Shown: positions 1-5,786 of the stretch, one piece after another
Position numbering within the stretch: position 1 is the stretch's first letter
How the letters are laid out: every line of letters starts with the position of its first letter
Origin: an uncultured Rhodospirillales bacterium
Lineage (GTDB): Bacteria > Pseudomonadota > Alphaproteobacteria > Acetobacterales > Acetobacteraceae
Length of the DNA stretch: 6,175 nucleotides
Assembly: GCA_903932545.1 (NCBI GenBank)
Contig: CAIZGT010000480.1
Location: 1 to 6,175, forward strand
Direction: 5' to 3'
Position numbers and translations under genes: made by a program
The notes under the pieces: generated by a model
What the model was told of the DNA's origin: nothing
What the model saw: the letters and a program-made list of their open reading frames with translations, nothing else
The model's database searches: none

Positions 1-1597
1 TCGCCGCACGCGCCGAGCTGTCGGTGATCGAACCAAGCCAGCAGAAGATGAACGCGATCGGCATCGAATAAATTGCCGGATTGGCCAGTGGGAAGATCGC
101 CGCCTTCATACCAATCACGTCAACCCAGATCGACTTGCTGAGGACGGTCAAGCCAACCGCCGCAATCAGGCCGAGCCAGCCACCGATGATCGCACCACGG
201 GTGGTCAGACCCTTCCAAACCACGGAGAGCAGCAGCACCGGGAAGTTGGAGCTGGCTGCAATCGCGAAGGCGAGGCCCACCATGAAGGCGATGTTCTGCT
301 TCTCGAAGGCGATGCCCAGAACGATCGCCACAATGCCGAGTGCAACCGTCGCCACTTTGGAGACGAGGAGTTCGGAACTGTCACCATCATGATTCTTGCG
401 CAGCACCGAGGCGTAGATGTCGTGCGACACCGCCGAAGCGCCGGCCAGGGTCAAACCCGACACCACCGCGAGAATGGTCGCGAACGCCACTGCCGAGATG
501 AAGCCGAGCAGCAGATTGCCGCCCACCGCGTCCGCCAGCCAGATGGCGGCCATGTTGGCACCACCCTTCAGCGCATGTGTGGTGGGGTCCAAGAAGTCCG
601 GATTGGTGGCAACCAGCGTGATCGCACCAAAGCCGATGATGAAGGTTAGGATGTAGAAATAGCCGATGAACGAGGTGGCGAAGAACACCGATTTCCGGGC
701 TTCACGGGCATCAGCCACCGTGAAGAAGCGCATCAGGATGTGGGGCAAGCCAGCGGTGCCAAACATCAGCGCCAAGCCGAGCGATATCGTGCCGGTTGGA
801 CTTGCAACGAATGAGCCTGGCAGCATGATTGCCGCATGCTTTGGGCTGGTCGCCACGGCATCGGCAAACAATGCCATTGGGTTGAAGCCATAATGCACCA
901 GCACGAGCACGGCCATCAGGGTTGCACCGCCGAGCAGCAAACAGGCCTTGATGATCTGCACCCAAGTGGTTGCAAGCATGCCGCCGAAGGTGACATAGAG
1001 GATCATCAGGATACCCACGACGATTTCGGCGACGTTGTATTCCAGACCAAACAGCAACTTGATCAGCTGGCCAGCGCCAACCATCTGCGCGATCAGATAG
1101 AACGCCACCACGATCAACGTGGAGACGGCGGACATCAGGCGCAGCGGGGTTTCGTCCAGGCGATAGCTCACCACGTCAGCAAAAGTGAATTTGCCTAGGT
1201 TGCGCAAACGTTCGGCCATCAGTGTGACGATGATCGGCCAGCCGACCAAAAAGCCGATGGAGTAGATCAGCCCGTCATATCCTGACGTGTAAACCAGCGC
1301 CGAAATCCCCAAGAATGAAGCGGCCGACATATAGTCACCCGCAATCGCCAAGCCGTTCTGGAAACCGGTGATGTGGCCGCCTGCCGTGTAGAAGTCTGCA
1401 GTGGATTTGGTGCGCTTGGCAGCCCAGAACGTGATGCCAAGTGTGAGCAGCACGAACGCCACGAACATGATGATGGCGGTGACATTGGTGGCCTGCTTTT
1501 CGCTCTGACCGATCACATCGGCGGCGTAAGCAGACGAAAGGCTCAGCAGCAGCGTGGCGATGATCGCCGAGCCGCGCGAGAGAAGGGCGCGGATCAT
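1..1597 (-). CDS. actP: Cation/acetate symporter ActP (sodium:solute symporter family), C-terminus cut by window edge
   Basis: Inner-membrane symporter of the SSF family that takes up acetate and similar short monocarboxylates with a cation. The minus frame stays open for 532 codons to the left edge and follows E. coli ActP (549 aa, from memory) almost throughout; only about the last 20-30 residues are missing. Residues 1-26 are a signal-peptide-like segment (basic start, hydrophobic run, SSAYA then AD), as in ActP. Conserved blocks include TAGGHITGFQNGLAIAGDYM (71-90), GGMLATTWVQIIKA (205-218), FGTAGLPHILMRFFTVADAR (279-298), GFISAVAFATILAVVSGLTL (365-384) and QNIAFMVGLAFAIAAS (434-449). About 13 membrane segments are expected. 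The start ATG (1597-1595) overlaps the upstream gene's TGA as ATGA, with GGAGG at 1609-1605 seven bases before it. It is the second gene of a yjcH-actP operon. No acetyl-CoA synthetase gene (acs) lies upstream, unlike E. coli acs-yjcH-actP. Family is very sure; substrate is inferred from the family. Confidence 0.95.
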   Translation of the reverse strand, partial: MIRALLSRGSAIIATLLLSLSSAYAADVIGQSEKQATNVTAIIMFVAFVLLTLGITFWAAKRTKSTADFYTAGGHITGFQNGLAIAGDYMSAASFLGISALVYTSGYDGLIYSIGFLVGWPIIVTLMAERLRNLGKFTFADVVSYRLDETPLRLMSAVSTLIVVAFYLIAQMVGAGQLIKLLFGLEYNVAEIVVGILMILYVTFGGMLATTWVQIIKACLLLGGATLMAVLVLVHYGFNPMALFADAVATSPKHAAIMLPGSFVASPTGTISLGLALMFGTAGLPHILMRFFTVADAREARKSVFFATSFIGYFYILTFIIGFGAITLVATNPDFLDPTTHALKGGANMAAIWLADAVGGNLLLGFISAVAFATILAVVSGLTLAGASAVSHDIYASVLRKNHDGDSSELLVSKVATVALGIVAIVLGIAFEKQNIAFMVGLAFAIAASSNFPVLLLSVVWKGLTTRGAIIGGWLGLIAAVGLTVLSKSIWVDVIGMKAAIFPLANPAIYSMPIAFIFCWLGSITDSSARAA

Positions 1598-1908
1598 TGA
1601 TTGGCCTCCACGATTTTGCGGGTGAGAGCGTCGAACTCGCCGTTCGCGCGATTAACATAGATGCCGGTAATCACAATCGCCGACAGCAACACAAACATGC
1701 CAATCGGGAAGGCAAGAGTGACAACGCCATAGACAACAGTGCCCAGGAACGGCTTGGCGAATGCCAACATCAAGATGTAGCCGTAATAAATCACCAACAT
1801 CAGCACTGCGAGGCTGATGCCAAGACTGTTGCGCTTGCGTTCGAGTTCGATGAAGTTTGGATCGGACTGGACCCTTCGGACCAGTGCATCAGACAAGTTA
1901 TTGTGCAT
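1594..1908 (-). CDS. yjcH: DUF485 inner-membrane protein, YjcH family
   Basis: A 104-residue membrane protein of the DUF485/YjcH family, the same length as E. coli YjcH. It has a charged cytoplasm-like N-terminus (1-28, with ELERKRNSLG at 21-30), two hydrophobic helices (about 30-51 and 61-86) and the family hallmark TGIYVNRANGEFD (81-93) close to the C-terminus. The proline/glycine pair FPIG (67-70) in the second helix matches the IPIG of the E. coli protein. The family almost always sits directly before actP and is thought to assist or modulate the symporter, but its biochemical role is not established. The start is supported by AGGA seven bases upstream of the ATG (minus strand, around 1916-1919). 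The gene ends inside the actP start codon (ATGA overlap), which implies translational coupling. It is the first gene of its operon, so the promoter should lie in 1909-2310. Confidence 0.93.
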   Translation of the reverse strand: MHNNLSDALVRRVQSDPNFIELERKRNSLGISLAVLMLVIYYGYILMLAFAKPFLGTVVYGVVTLAFPIGMFVLLSAIVITGIYVNRANGEFDALTRKIVEANQ

Positions 1909-2054
1909 TCGTTTTTCCTATCCCACCAACCAGTTGCTGGCGATCTTGACGTTCGATCTTTCCCACAGCTCCGCCGCCCCCGCGGATGAACCGTGCCCCC
2001 TTAAACGCATCTATTCAGCCTGATGGGATAGAATGCAAGCCCAGGACGGGGAAG

Positions 2055-2081
2055 ATATGGCAATATTCTGCGTATCCATAT
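2055..2081. repeat. Short inverted repeat, candidate operator
   Basis: The arms ATATGG (2055-2060) and CCATAT (2076-2081) are exact reverse complements separated by 15 bases, with the small palindrome AATATT (2062-2067) inside the spacer. It lies in the AT-rich centre of a divergent promoter region, the usual position for a regulator site. Six-base arms can arise by chance, so this is only a candidate. Confidence 0.3.
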
Positions 2082-2124
2082 GTCAGCCTGGGCAACATTT
2101 CTCCATTTTGCTCATCGCTGGGGC

Positions 2125-2143
2125 AAGTTTTCACTGTCAACTT
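2125..2143. repeat. Short inverted repeat, candidate operator
   Basis: AAGTT (2125-2129) and AACTT (2139-2143) form a dyad with a 9-base spacer, about 170 bases upstream of the MHS-carrier start. Spacing and size would suit a dimeric regulator. Five-base arms are weak evidence on their own. Confidence 0.22.
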
Positions 2144-2212
2144 CCAAGCAGCCGTTTTGCCGCTGATGCGATTGGACGTGCTTGCGTTCGTCTGGGCCAA
2201 CATGAGTAGATA

Positions 2213-2246
2213 GCGCCGCGGGCGGATCAGGGCAGGCGCGCGGCGC
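2213..2246 (+). repeat. GC-rich inverted repeat in the leader of the MHS-type carrier
   Basis: GCGCCGCG (2213-2220) and CGCGGCGC (2239-2246) are exact reverse complements, all G/C, separated by 18 bases. If transcription starts upstream, the leader RNA would carry an 8-bp GC stem ending about 64 bases before the ATG at 2311. No run of T follows, so a standard intrinsic terminator is unlikely. It could be a leader structure, or coincidence in a GC-rich stretch. Confidence 0.35.
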
Positions 2247-2310
2247 CCACCATCTTCTGGTGTTGGACGATTCGCCCGCGACCAAAGCGTCATCTGACGA
2301 GGCGGGGCAT

Positions 2311-3924
2311 ATGGGCAATGGGTTTATAACTGTGCGAACGGAACGCGAGGCGGCGCGCCGGGACCGTCGCACGGCGATTATCAGTTGTTCGGTGGGCACT
2401 GCCTTTGAGTGGTATGATTTCTTTATCTACGCCTCACTCGCACCGTTTTTCGCGACCTTGTTCTTCCCCGGTGACAACCGCTCCGCCGCGTTGCTCTCCA
2501 CGTTTGCGGCTTACGCGGCCGGGTTTCTGGTGCGCCCATTTGGCGGACTGCTGTTTGGTCGGATGGGCGACCGAATCGGGCGAAAATATACGTTTCTGAT
2601 CACTGTGATGGTGATGGGTGGGAGCACGTTTGCCACTGGCTGCCTCCCCACATTCAACAAAATTGGCATCGCTGCCCCGGCGATGCTGGTGTTTATGCGA
2701 CTGATGCAAGGGCTGGCATTGGGCGGCGAATATGGCGGTGCTGTAACGTATGTGGCGGAACATTTTCCGCGCGCACGCCGGGGTTATGCCACGTCTTGGG
2801 TGCAAACCACGGCAACGGTTGGGCTGATCATGTCGCTGCTCGTCATCTTGGTGTGCCGCGAGAGCATGAGTGAAGCGCAATTCATCGCCTTTGGCTGGCG
2901 CATTCCGTTTATCGCCTCATCATTGCTGCTGTTCTGGTCGTTGATGATCCGCATGCGACTACGCGAAAGCCCGGTGTTTGAACGCCTGTTGCGGCAAGAC
3001 CGGGTTTGTCCCAATCCGCTGCAAACGGCGTTCGGGCCGGGGTTGTATCGGCGCAAGGTGTTCTTGGCGATTTGGGGCGCGTGTGCCGGGCAGGGCGTGG
3101 TGTGGTATGCAAGCCAATATTACGCATTATTTTTCATGGTCAACACGCTGCATGTGCCGGAAACGGAGGCGTTCCTGCTGCTCGGCGCGGCATTGCTGTC
3201 AGCTTTGCCGCTGTTTGTGCTGTTTGGCACGATGTCGGACCGTTATGGCCGCCTGCGGTTTATCGTCATTGGCTGCGCGTTGGCCGCATTGTTGTATATC
3301 CCGTTGTTTCATGGCCTGGCGCGCGCGGTTAATCCTGATTTGGTGGCGTGGAAGCAAACCCATGCCATCCGCGTGGCAGCGGATGACTGCCATTTCCATG
3401 TTTTCGTTGGCCCGTGGTCCAAATTCACCGCTTGCGATCGAGTGACCGGCTATCTGGCCAATCTTGGGCTGGATTTCACCATCTCCCCGCCAGCCCCGCC
3501 GATGGACGTGTTGGTGATTATCGGTGACGAATCGATTGCGGGCTACCTTCCGCAGTCAATTGACACGGTGCTGCGGGAGTCAGGATATCCAGCCAGCGCA
3601 GACCCGGCGAAGATTGACCGACCGACCGCTTATGTGATGCTGCTGTTGATGATGGTGCTGGTCACCATGGTTTACGGCCCGATGGCCGCGTTTCTGGTGG
3701 CGCGATTCCCGGCCAATATCCGCTATACCGCGATTTCCTTGCCCTATCACATCGGCAATGGCTGGTTTGGCGGCGTGCTGCCGCTGATGGCGGCAGCCTT
3801 GGTGACAAGCTCGGGCGATATCTATGCCGGGCTGTATTACCCGGTTGCGGTGGCGGGGACGAGTGCCGTGGTGGGCGCGGTGATGCTATGGGATCGTCGG
3901 CGGATGCGGTTGCGCGGGCGCTAA
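2311..3924 (+). CDS. MFS transporter, metabolite:H+ symporter (MHS) type, with a large TM9-TM10 periplasmic insert
   Basis: Inner-membrane secondary carrier of the major facilitator superfamily, MHS branch (relatives of ShiA, KgtP and ProP), probably importing an organic acid or other small metabolite with protons. Residues are counted from the ATG at 2311 (537 aa). The MHS opening signature GTAFEWYDFF (29-38) lies in TM1, MFS motif A GRMGDRIGRK (83-92) in loop 2-3, RLMQGLALGGEYGG (130-143) in TM4, a second motif-A-like DRYGRLR (310-316) in loop 8-9, and YHIGNGWFGG (479-488) in TM11. Residues about 336-439 form a soluble insert between TM9 and TM10, predicted periplasmic, with cysteines 360 and 375 and the stretch GYPASADPAKID (425-436). 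The protein is therefore about 100 residues longer than typical MHS members. I chose ATG 2311 because GAGG lies eight bases upstream; an in-frame GTG at 2260 (554 aa) has no visible ribosome binding site. The gene converges on the next carrier and shares its stop region. The substrate is not determinable from sequence. Confidence 0.9.
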   Translation: MGNGFITVRTEREAARRDRRTAIISCSVGTAFEWYDFFIYASLAPFFATLFFPGDNRSAALLSTFAAYAAGFLVRPFGGLLFGRMGDRIGRKYTFLITVMVMGGSTFATGCLPTFNKIGIAAPAMLVFMRLMQGLALGGEYGGAVTYVAEHFPRARRGYATSWVQTTATVGLIMSLLVILVCRESMSEAQFIAFGWRIPFIASSLLLFWSLMIRMRLRESPVFERLLRQDRVCPNPLQTAFGPGLYRRKVFLAIWGACAGQGVVWYASQYYALFFMVNTLHVPETEAFLLLGAALLSALPLFVLFGTMSDRYGRLRFIVIGCALAALLYIPLFHGLARAVNPDLVAWKQTHAIRVAADDCHFHVFVGPWSKFTACDRVTGYLANLGLDFTISPPAPPMDVLVIIGDESIAGYLPQSIDTVLRESGYPASADPAKIDRPTAYVMLLLMMVLVTMVYGPMAAFLVARFPANIRYTAISLPYHIGNGWFGGVLPLMAAALVTSSGDIYAGLYYPVAVAGTSAVVGAVMLWDRRRMRLRGR

Positions 3925-5270
3925 GCAGCGCTCGACCCGTCATTGATCAGTGCCAATTGCCGCTTATACCGTTGCACCAGCAAACCACCCGCCACCACAC
4001 CAAGCAGCATCAGCGCGCCAGCATAGTGGAACAAATCGCCCAGCGGCACCTTCATACCCACCAGCACGCCGGCCAGAGCCGGGCCGACGAACGAGCCGAT
4101 GCGGCCCACGCCGTAAATCATTCCCACCCCACCCGAGCGCACGGATGTTGGGAAAATCTGCCCGGTGGTTGCGATGTTGCCGAATTGCAGGCCGATGATG
4201 CAAAACCCCGCGGCCCCGGCCAGTGCGATCAGGGTGGCCTCACCCAGACCTGGTAAGCCCATCACGGCAATCACCACCGAAGCCGCCGCAAACAGGATTG
4301 GCACAGGCAGGAAGCCGATGCGGTCAATCGGGCGCATCACGCCAAGCGCTCCGACGAAGCCCAAAATCTGAAAAGCGCCGGTCGCATAGGCCGCATGTTG
4401 CACCGAGACGCCCGCGCTGGTGAGCAACACGGTCGTCCATTGATTGACGAAAAACAGGGCGAATTGCGCCAGGAAGGTGGTGAGCATCAGCAGTGGCACA
4501 ATCGCCAGCAGATGCCCGCTGAACACGCCTTTGACAGAGAATTTTGCCGCCGCCTCACGCGAGATGAACGGCGTTTCTGGTGCAAACCGCATCTCTGGGG
4601 CCATGCGCGCCAGCAAGGCGATCAACTCAGGGCGTCGCTTTGCGTGCAAGGCCAGGTATTTGGGAGATTCGGGCAGTATCAGCAGGGTCAACACTGCCAA
4701 TGCCAGTGGGATCAGACCGCCCACCCAGAACATGATGTGCCATGTGTGGTTGGCCAAAAGCTGCGACGCCAGCAACGCACCCATGCCACCGCCCAAGGCG
4801 ATGCCCACGACAGACATCACGATCATAGTTGAACGCATTCGGCTGGGTGCGAATTCGCTGACATAAGCAATTGCGGTGGCAATCACCCCACCAATGCCGA
4901 TGCCGCTGATGAAGCGCAGGATCAGCATGGTCTGCAGCCCATCCGCGAGCACGCAGGCTAAAGTGAGCAGGGCAAACCACAATGTGCCCAGGATCAAGAC
5001 AGGCTTGCGACCGATCTTATCCGCCAGGATGCCAAAAATCGGCGGCCCGATCGCGGTTCCGAGCGTGGCGGCGGAGAACAACCAGCCGAACGCCGCGCGC
5101 TCAAACCCCCAAGCCTTTTGCAGCAACGGGCCGACAAAAGCGACGGCGATCAGGTCATAGCCATCAATCAGCATCAGAGTGAAGCAGAGTGCGACCACCA
5201 TCCAATGGATTGACCCCATCTTGCGGCTGTCGAGGATACGAGAGACGTCGTAGCCGGGCGTTTGGTCCAT
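3921..5270 (-). CDS. MFS transporter, aromatic acid:H+ symporter (AAHS) type
   Basis: A 449-residue, 12-helix inner-membrane carrier close in length to PcaK/BenK (about 450-460 aa). Visible marks are LIDGYDL (35-41) in TM1, carrying the two aspartates (36, 39) that are characteristic and transport-relevant in the PcaK-type DGxD motif; MFS motif A GILADKIGRK (80-89); RFISGIGIGGVIATAIAYVS (119-138) in TM4; PESPKYL (200-206) after TM6; a central cytoplasmic loop (about 205-250); and the degenerate second motif A RPIDRIG (313-319). Family members import 4-hydroxybenzoate, benzoate, protocatechuate and related acids with protons, though some AAHS relatives carry other acids. The start ATG at 5270-5268 has GGGGA six bases upstream (minus strand, 5281-5277). 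No aromatic ring-cleavage genes are in the window, so the substrate is open. The TAG stop interlocks with the TAA of the convergent MHS-type gene, leaving no room for a terminator between them. Confidence 0.88.
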   Translation of the reverse strand: MDQTPGYDVSRILDSRKMGSIHWMVVALCFTLMLIDGYDLIAVAFVGPLLQKAWGFERAAFGWLFSAATLGTAIGPPIFGILADKIGRKPVLILGTLWFALLTLACVLADGLQTMLILRFISGIGIGGVIATAIAYVSEFAPSRMRSTMIVMSVVGIALGGGMGALLASQLLANHTWHIMFWVGGLIPLALAVLTLLILPESPKYLALHAKRRPELIALLARMAPEMRFAPETPFISREAAAKFSVKGVFSGHLLAIVPLLMLTTFLAQFALFFVNQWTTVLLTSAGVSVQHAAYATGAFQILGFVGALGVMRPIDRIGFLPVPILFAAASVVIAVMGLPGLGEATLIALAGAAGFCIIGLQFGNIATTGQIFPTSVRSGGVGMIYGVGRIGSFVGPALAGVLVGMKVPLGDLFHYAGALMLLGVVAGGLLVQRYKRQLALINDGSSAA

Positions 5271-5291
5271 AAATGGTCCCCGATGCGTTTA

Positions 5292-5310
5292 TTAATTATC
5301 GCTAGATTAA
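5292..5310. repeat. AT-rich inverted repeat upstream of the AAHS carrier, candidate operator
   Basis: TTAAT and ATTAA arms are separated by nine bases, 22 to 40 bases upstream of the carrier's start codon and overlapping the GATAAT -10-like box on the minus strand. A protein bound here would sit on the promoter. AAHS genes are often controlled by LysR-, IclR- or MarR-type regulators, but no regulator gene is in the window and the arms are short. Confidence 0.3.
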
Positions 5311-5328
5311 CTGCGTCAGGCTTCGCTT

Positions 5329-5438
5329 GGCAACGTTGGGTTAATAACTAATCAAAACGTAATCCGCTGCCGCAGGCCCGACATAATGGTGCCGCGAAGC
5401 CGCCTCGGCAACGCGGTCATATTCCCTTGTTGGCAACG
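5329..5438 (+). repeat. Three direct copies of GGCAACG upstream of the small secreted-protein gene
   Basis: GGCAACG occurs at 5329-5335, 5407-5413 and 5432-5438. The first and third copies extend to TTGGCAACG (5327-5335 and 5430-5438), and the middle reads TCGGCAACG. Three copies of a heptamer in 110 bases exceeds chance expectation, so they may be regulator half-sites or traces of local duplication. The spacings (78 and 25 bases between copy starts) are not helical-phase regular. Confidence 0.35.
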
Positions 5439-5467
5439 AAGCCGACGAACTCAAAGGAATTCTTCCG

Positions 5468-5752
5468 ATGTCCATCGCCTCCAAGCTGGTTCTCACCGTT
5501 GCCCTCGCTGGTTTCGCTCTTCCGGTGTTGGCGCAGGGCAATGCCGCCCCGGTGAATTCTGATCAGAGCACCGGCAAGCCCGTCCTGCATCAGAGCGCGC
5601 CGCTGGCTTCCAGCAATGCTGCCAGCACAACCAAGACCGTGACGGCAACTCAGCCGGTGAAGTCAGTACCTGCCAAGGCTGAAGTGGTGAAGGCCAACAG
5701 CGTGAAACCGGTCGGCTCCGCGATCCCGGCGCCGGTCACGAAATCCAACTAA
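5468..5752 (+). CDS. Small basic secreted (periplasmic) protein of unknown function
   Basis: A 94-residue protein that I do not recognise. Residues 1-22 form a clear Sec signal peptide: Lys6 near the N-terminus, hydrophobic core LVLTVALAGFALPVLA, and an Ala-x-Ala-like cleavage site just before QGNAAP. The mature part of about 72 residues is low in complexity and rich in Ala, Val, Ser, Thr, Pro and Lys, with Lys/Val-spaced segments (VKSVPAKAEVVKANSVKPV, about 64-82). It has only about two acidic residues and so should be strongly basic and probably disordered. It has no cysteine, so it is not a lipoprotein. AAGGA at 5454-5458, nine bases before the ATG, supports this start and expression. It is transcribed divergently from the AAHS carrier and convergently with the SDR gene, so it is probably monocistronic. 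A cell-envelope or stress role is possible but unsupported. Confidence 0.75.
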   Translation: MSIASKLVLTVALAGFALPVLAQGNAAPVNSDQSTGKPVLHQSAPLASSNAASTTKTVTATQPVKSVPAKAEVVKANSVKPVGSAIPAPVTKSN

Positions 5753-5758
5753 CCGCGA

Positions 5759-5786
5759 GATGGCGCGCTGCTCAGTGTGCGCCATC
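5759..5786 (+). terminator. Hairpin between convergent genes, possible terminator of the small secreted-protein gene
   Basis: GATGGCGC (5759-5766) and GCGCCATC (5779-5786) are exact reverse complements. In plus-strand RNA the stem extends by a G-U and a C-G pair to 10 bp around an 8-base loop, starting six bases after the TAA at 5750-5752. No T-run follows on either strand, so it is not a textbook intrinsic terminator, but position and stability suit a transcript end. The loop contains the SDR stop codon (5774-5772, minus strand). Confidence 0.5.

Larger units (their letters stand above)
1909..2310. promoter_or_regulatory. Divergent intergenic region between yjcH-actP and the MHS-type carrier
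   Basis: About 400 bases with no convincing gene. Open frames here lack a good ribosome binding site and resemble no protein I know. The stretch 2050-2150 is AT-richer than the flanks and holds two short dyads: ATATGG/CCATAT (2055-2060 and 2076-2081, 15-base spacer) and AAGTT/AACTT (2125-2129 and 2139-2143, 9-base spacer). On the minus strand TTGCAT, a 17-base spacer and AATAGA (around 2014-2042) form a weak sigma70-like promoter pointing to yjcH. The region must contain promoters for both flanking units because they diverge, but I cannot place either firmly. Confidence 0.55.
5271..5467. promoter_or_regulatory. Divergent regulatory region between the AAHS carrier and the small secreted protein
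   Basis: About 197 bases between divergent genes. The half nearest the carrier is AT-rich and holds TTAAT/ATTAA arms (5292-5296 and 5306-5310). The minus strand reads GATAAT at 5300-5295, five of six matches to a -10 box, but with no convincing -35 partner. On the plus strand CATAAT (5382-5387) also matches five of six -10 positions, again with a weak -35. The heptamer GGCAACG occurs three times on the plus strand (5329-5335, 5407-5413, 5432-5438). Promoter placement is tentative. Confidence 0.45.

Noticed and set aside
836..1198. Plus-strand open frame of 120 codons within actP
   Set aside because: It is antisense to a strongly conserved ActP reading frame, has a His/Gln-rich composition typical of the complement of membrane-protein codons, and has no supporting ribosome binding site.
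1594..1597. ATGA overlap between yjcH and actP considered as a possible frameshifted fusion
   Set aside because: Both proteins have normal family lengths and separate ribosome binding sites; this is ordinary translational coupling.
1986..2213. Open frame of 75 codons in the divergent gap
   Set aside because: No ribosome binding site precedes it, it resembles no family, and it spans the most likely promoter region; overlapping minus-strand frames are equally unsupported.
2434..2880. Minus-strand open frame of 148 codons opposite the MHS-type carrier
   Set aside because: Its composition is that of an antisense shadow, and the opposite strand encodes well-conserved MFS motifs.
2978..3445. Plus-strand open frame of 155 codons overlapping the MHS-type carrier in another frame
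   Set aside because: The carrier frame is continuous with recognisable TM segments. The alternative is Cys/Arg/Trp-rich and resembles no protein, and it does not indicate a frameshift.
4395..4832. Plus-strand open frame of 145 codons opposite the AAHS carrier
   Set aside because: It is a His/Gln-rich shadow of the conserved minus-strand carrier.
5341..5541. Minus-strand open frame of 66 codons overlapping the start of the small secreted protein
   Set aside because: The plus-strand frame has a clear signal peptide and ribosome binding site; the minus frame has neither and covers the promoter region.
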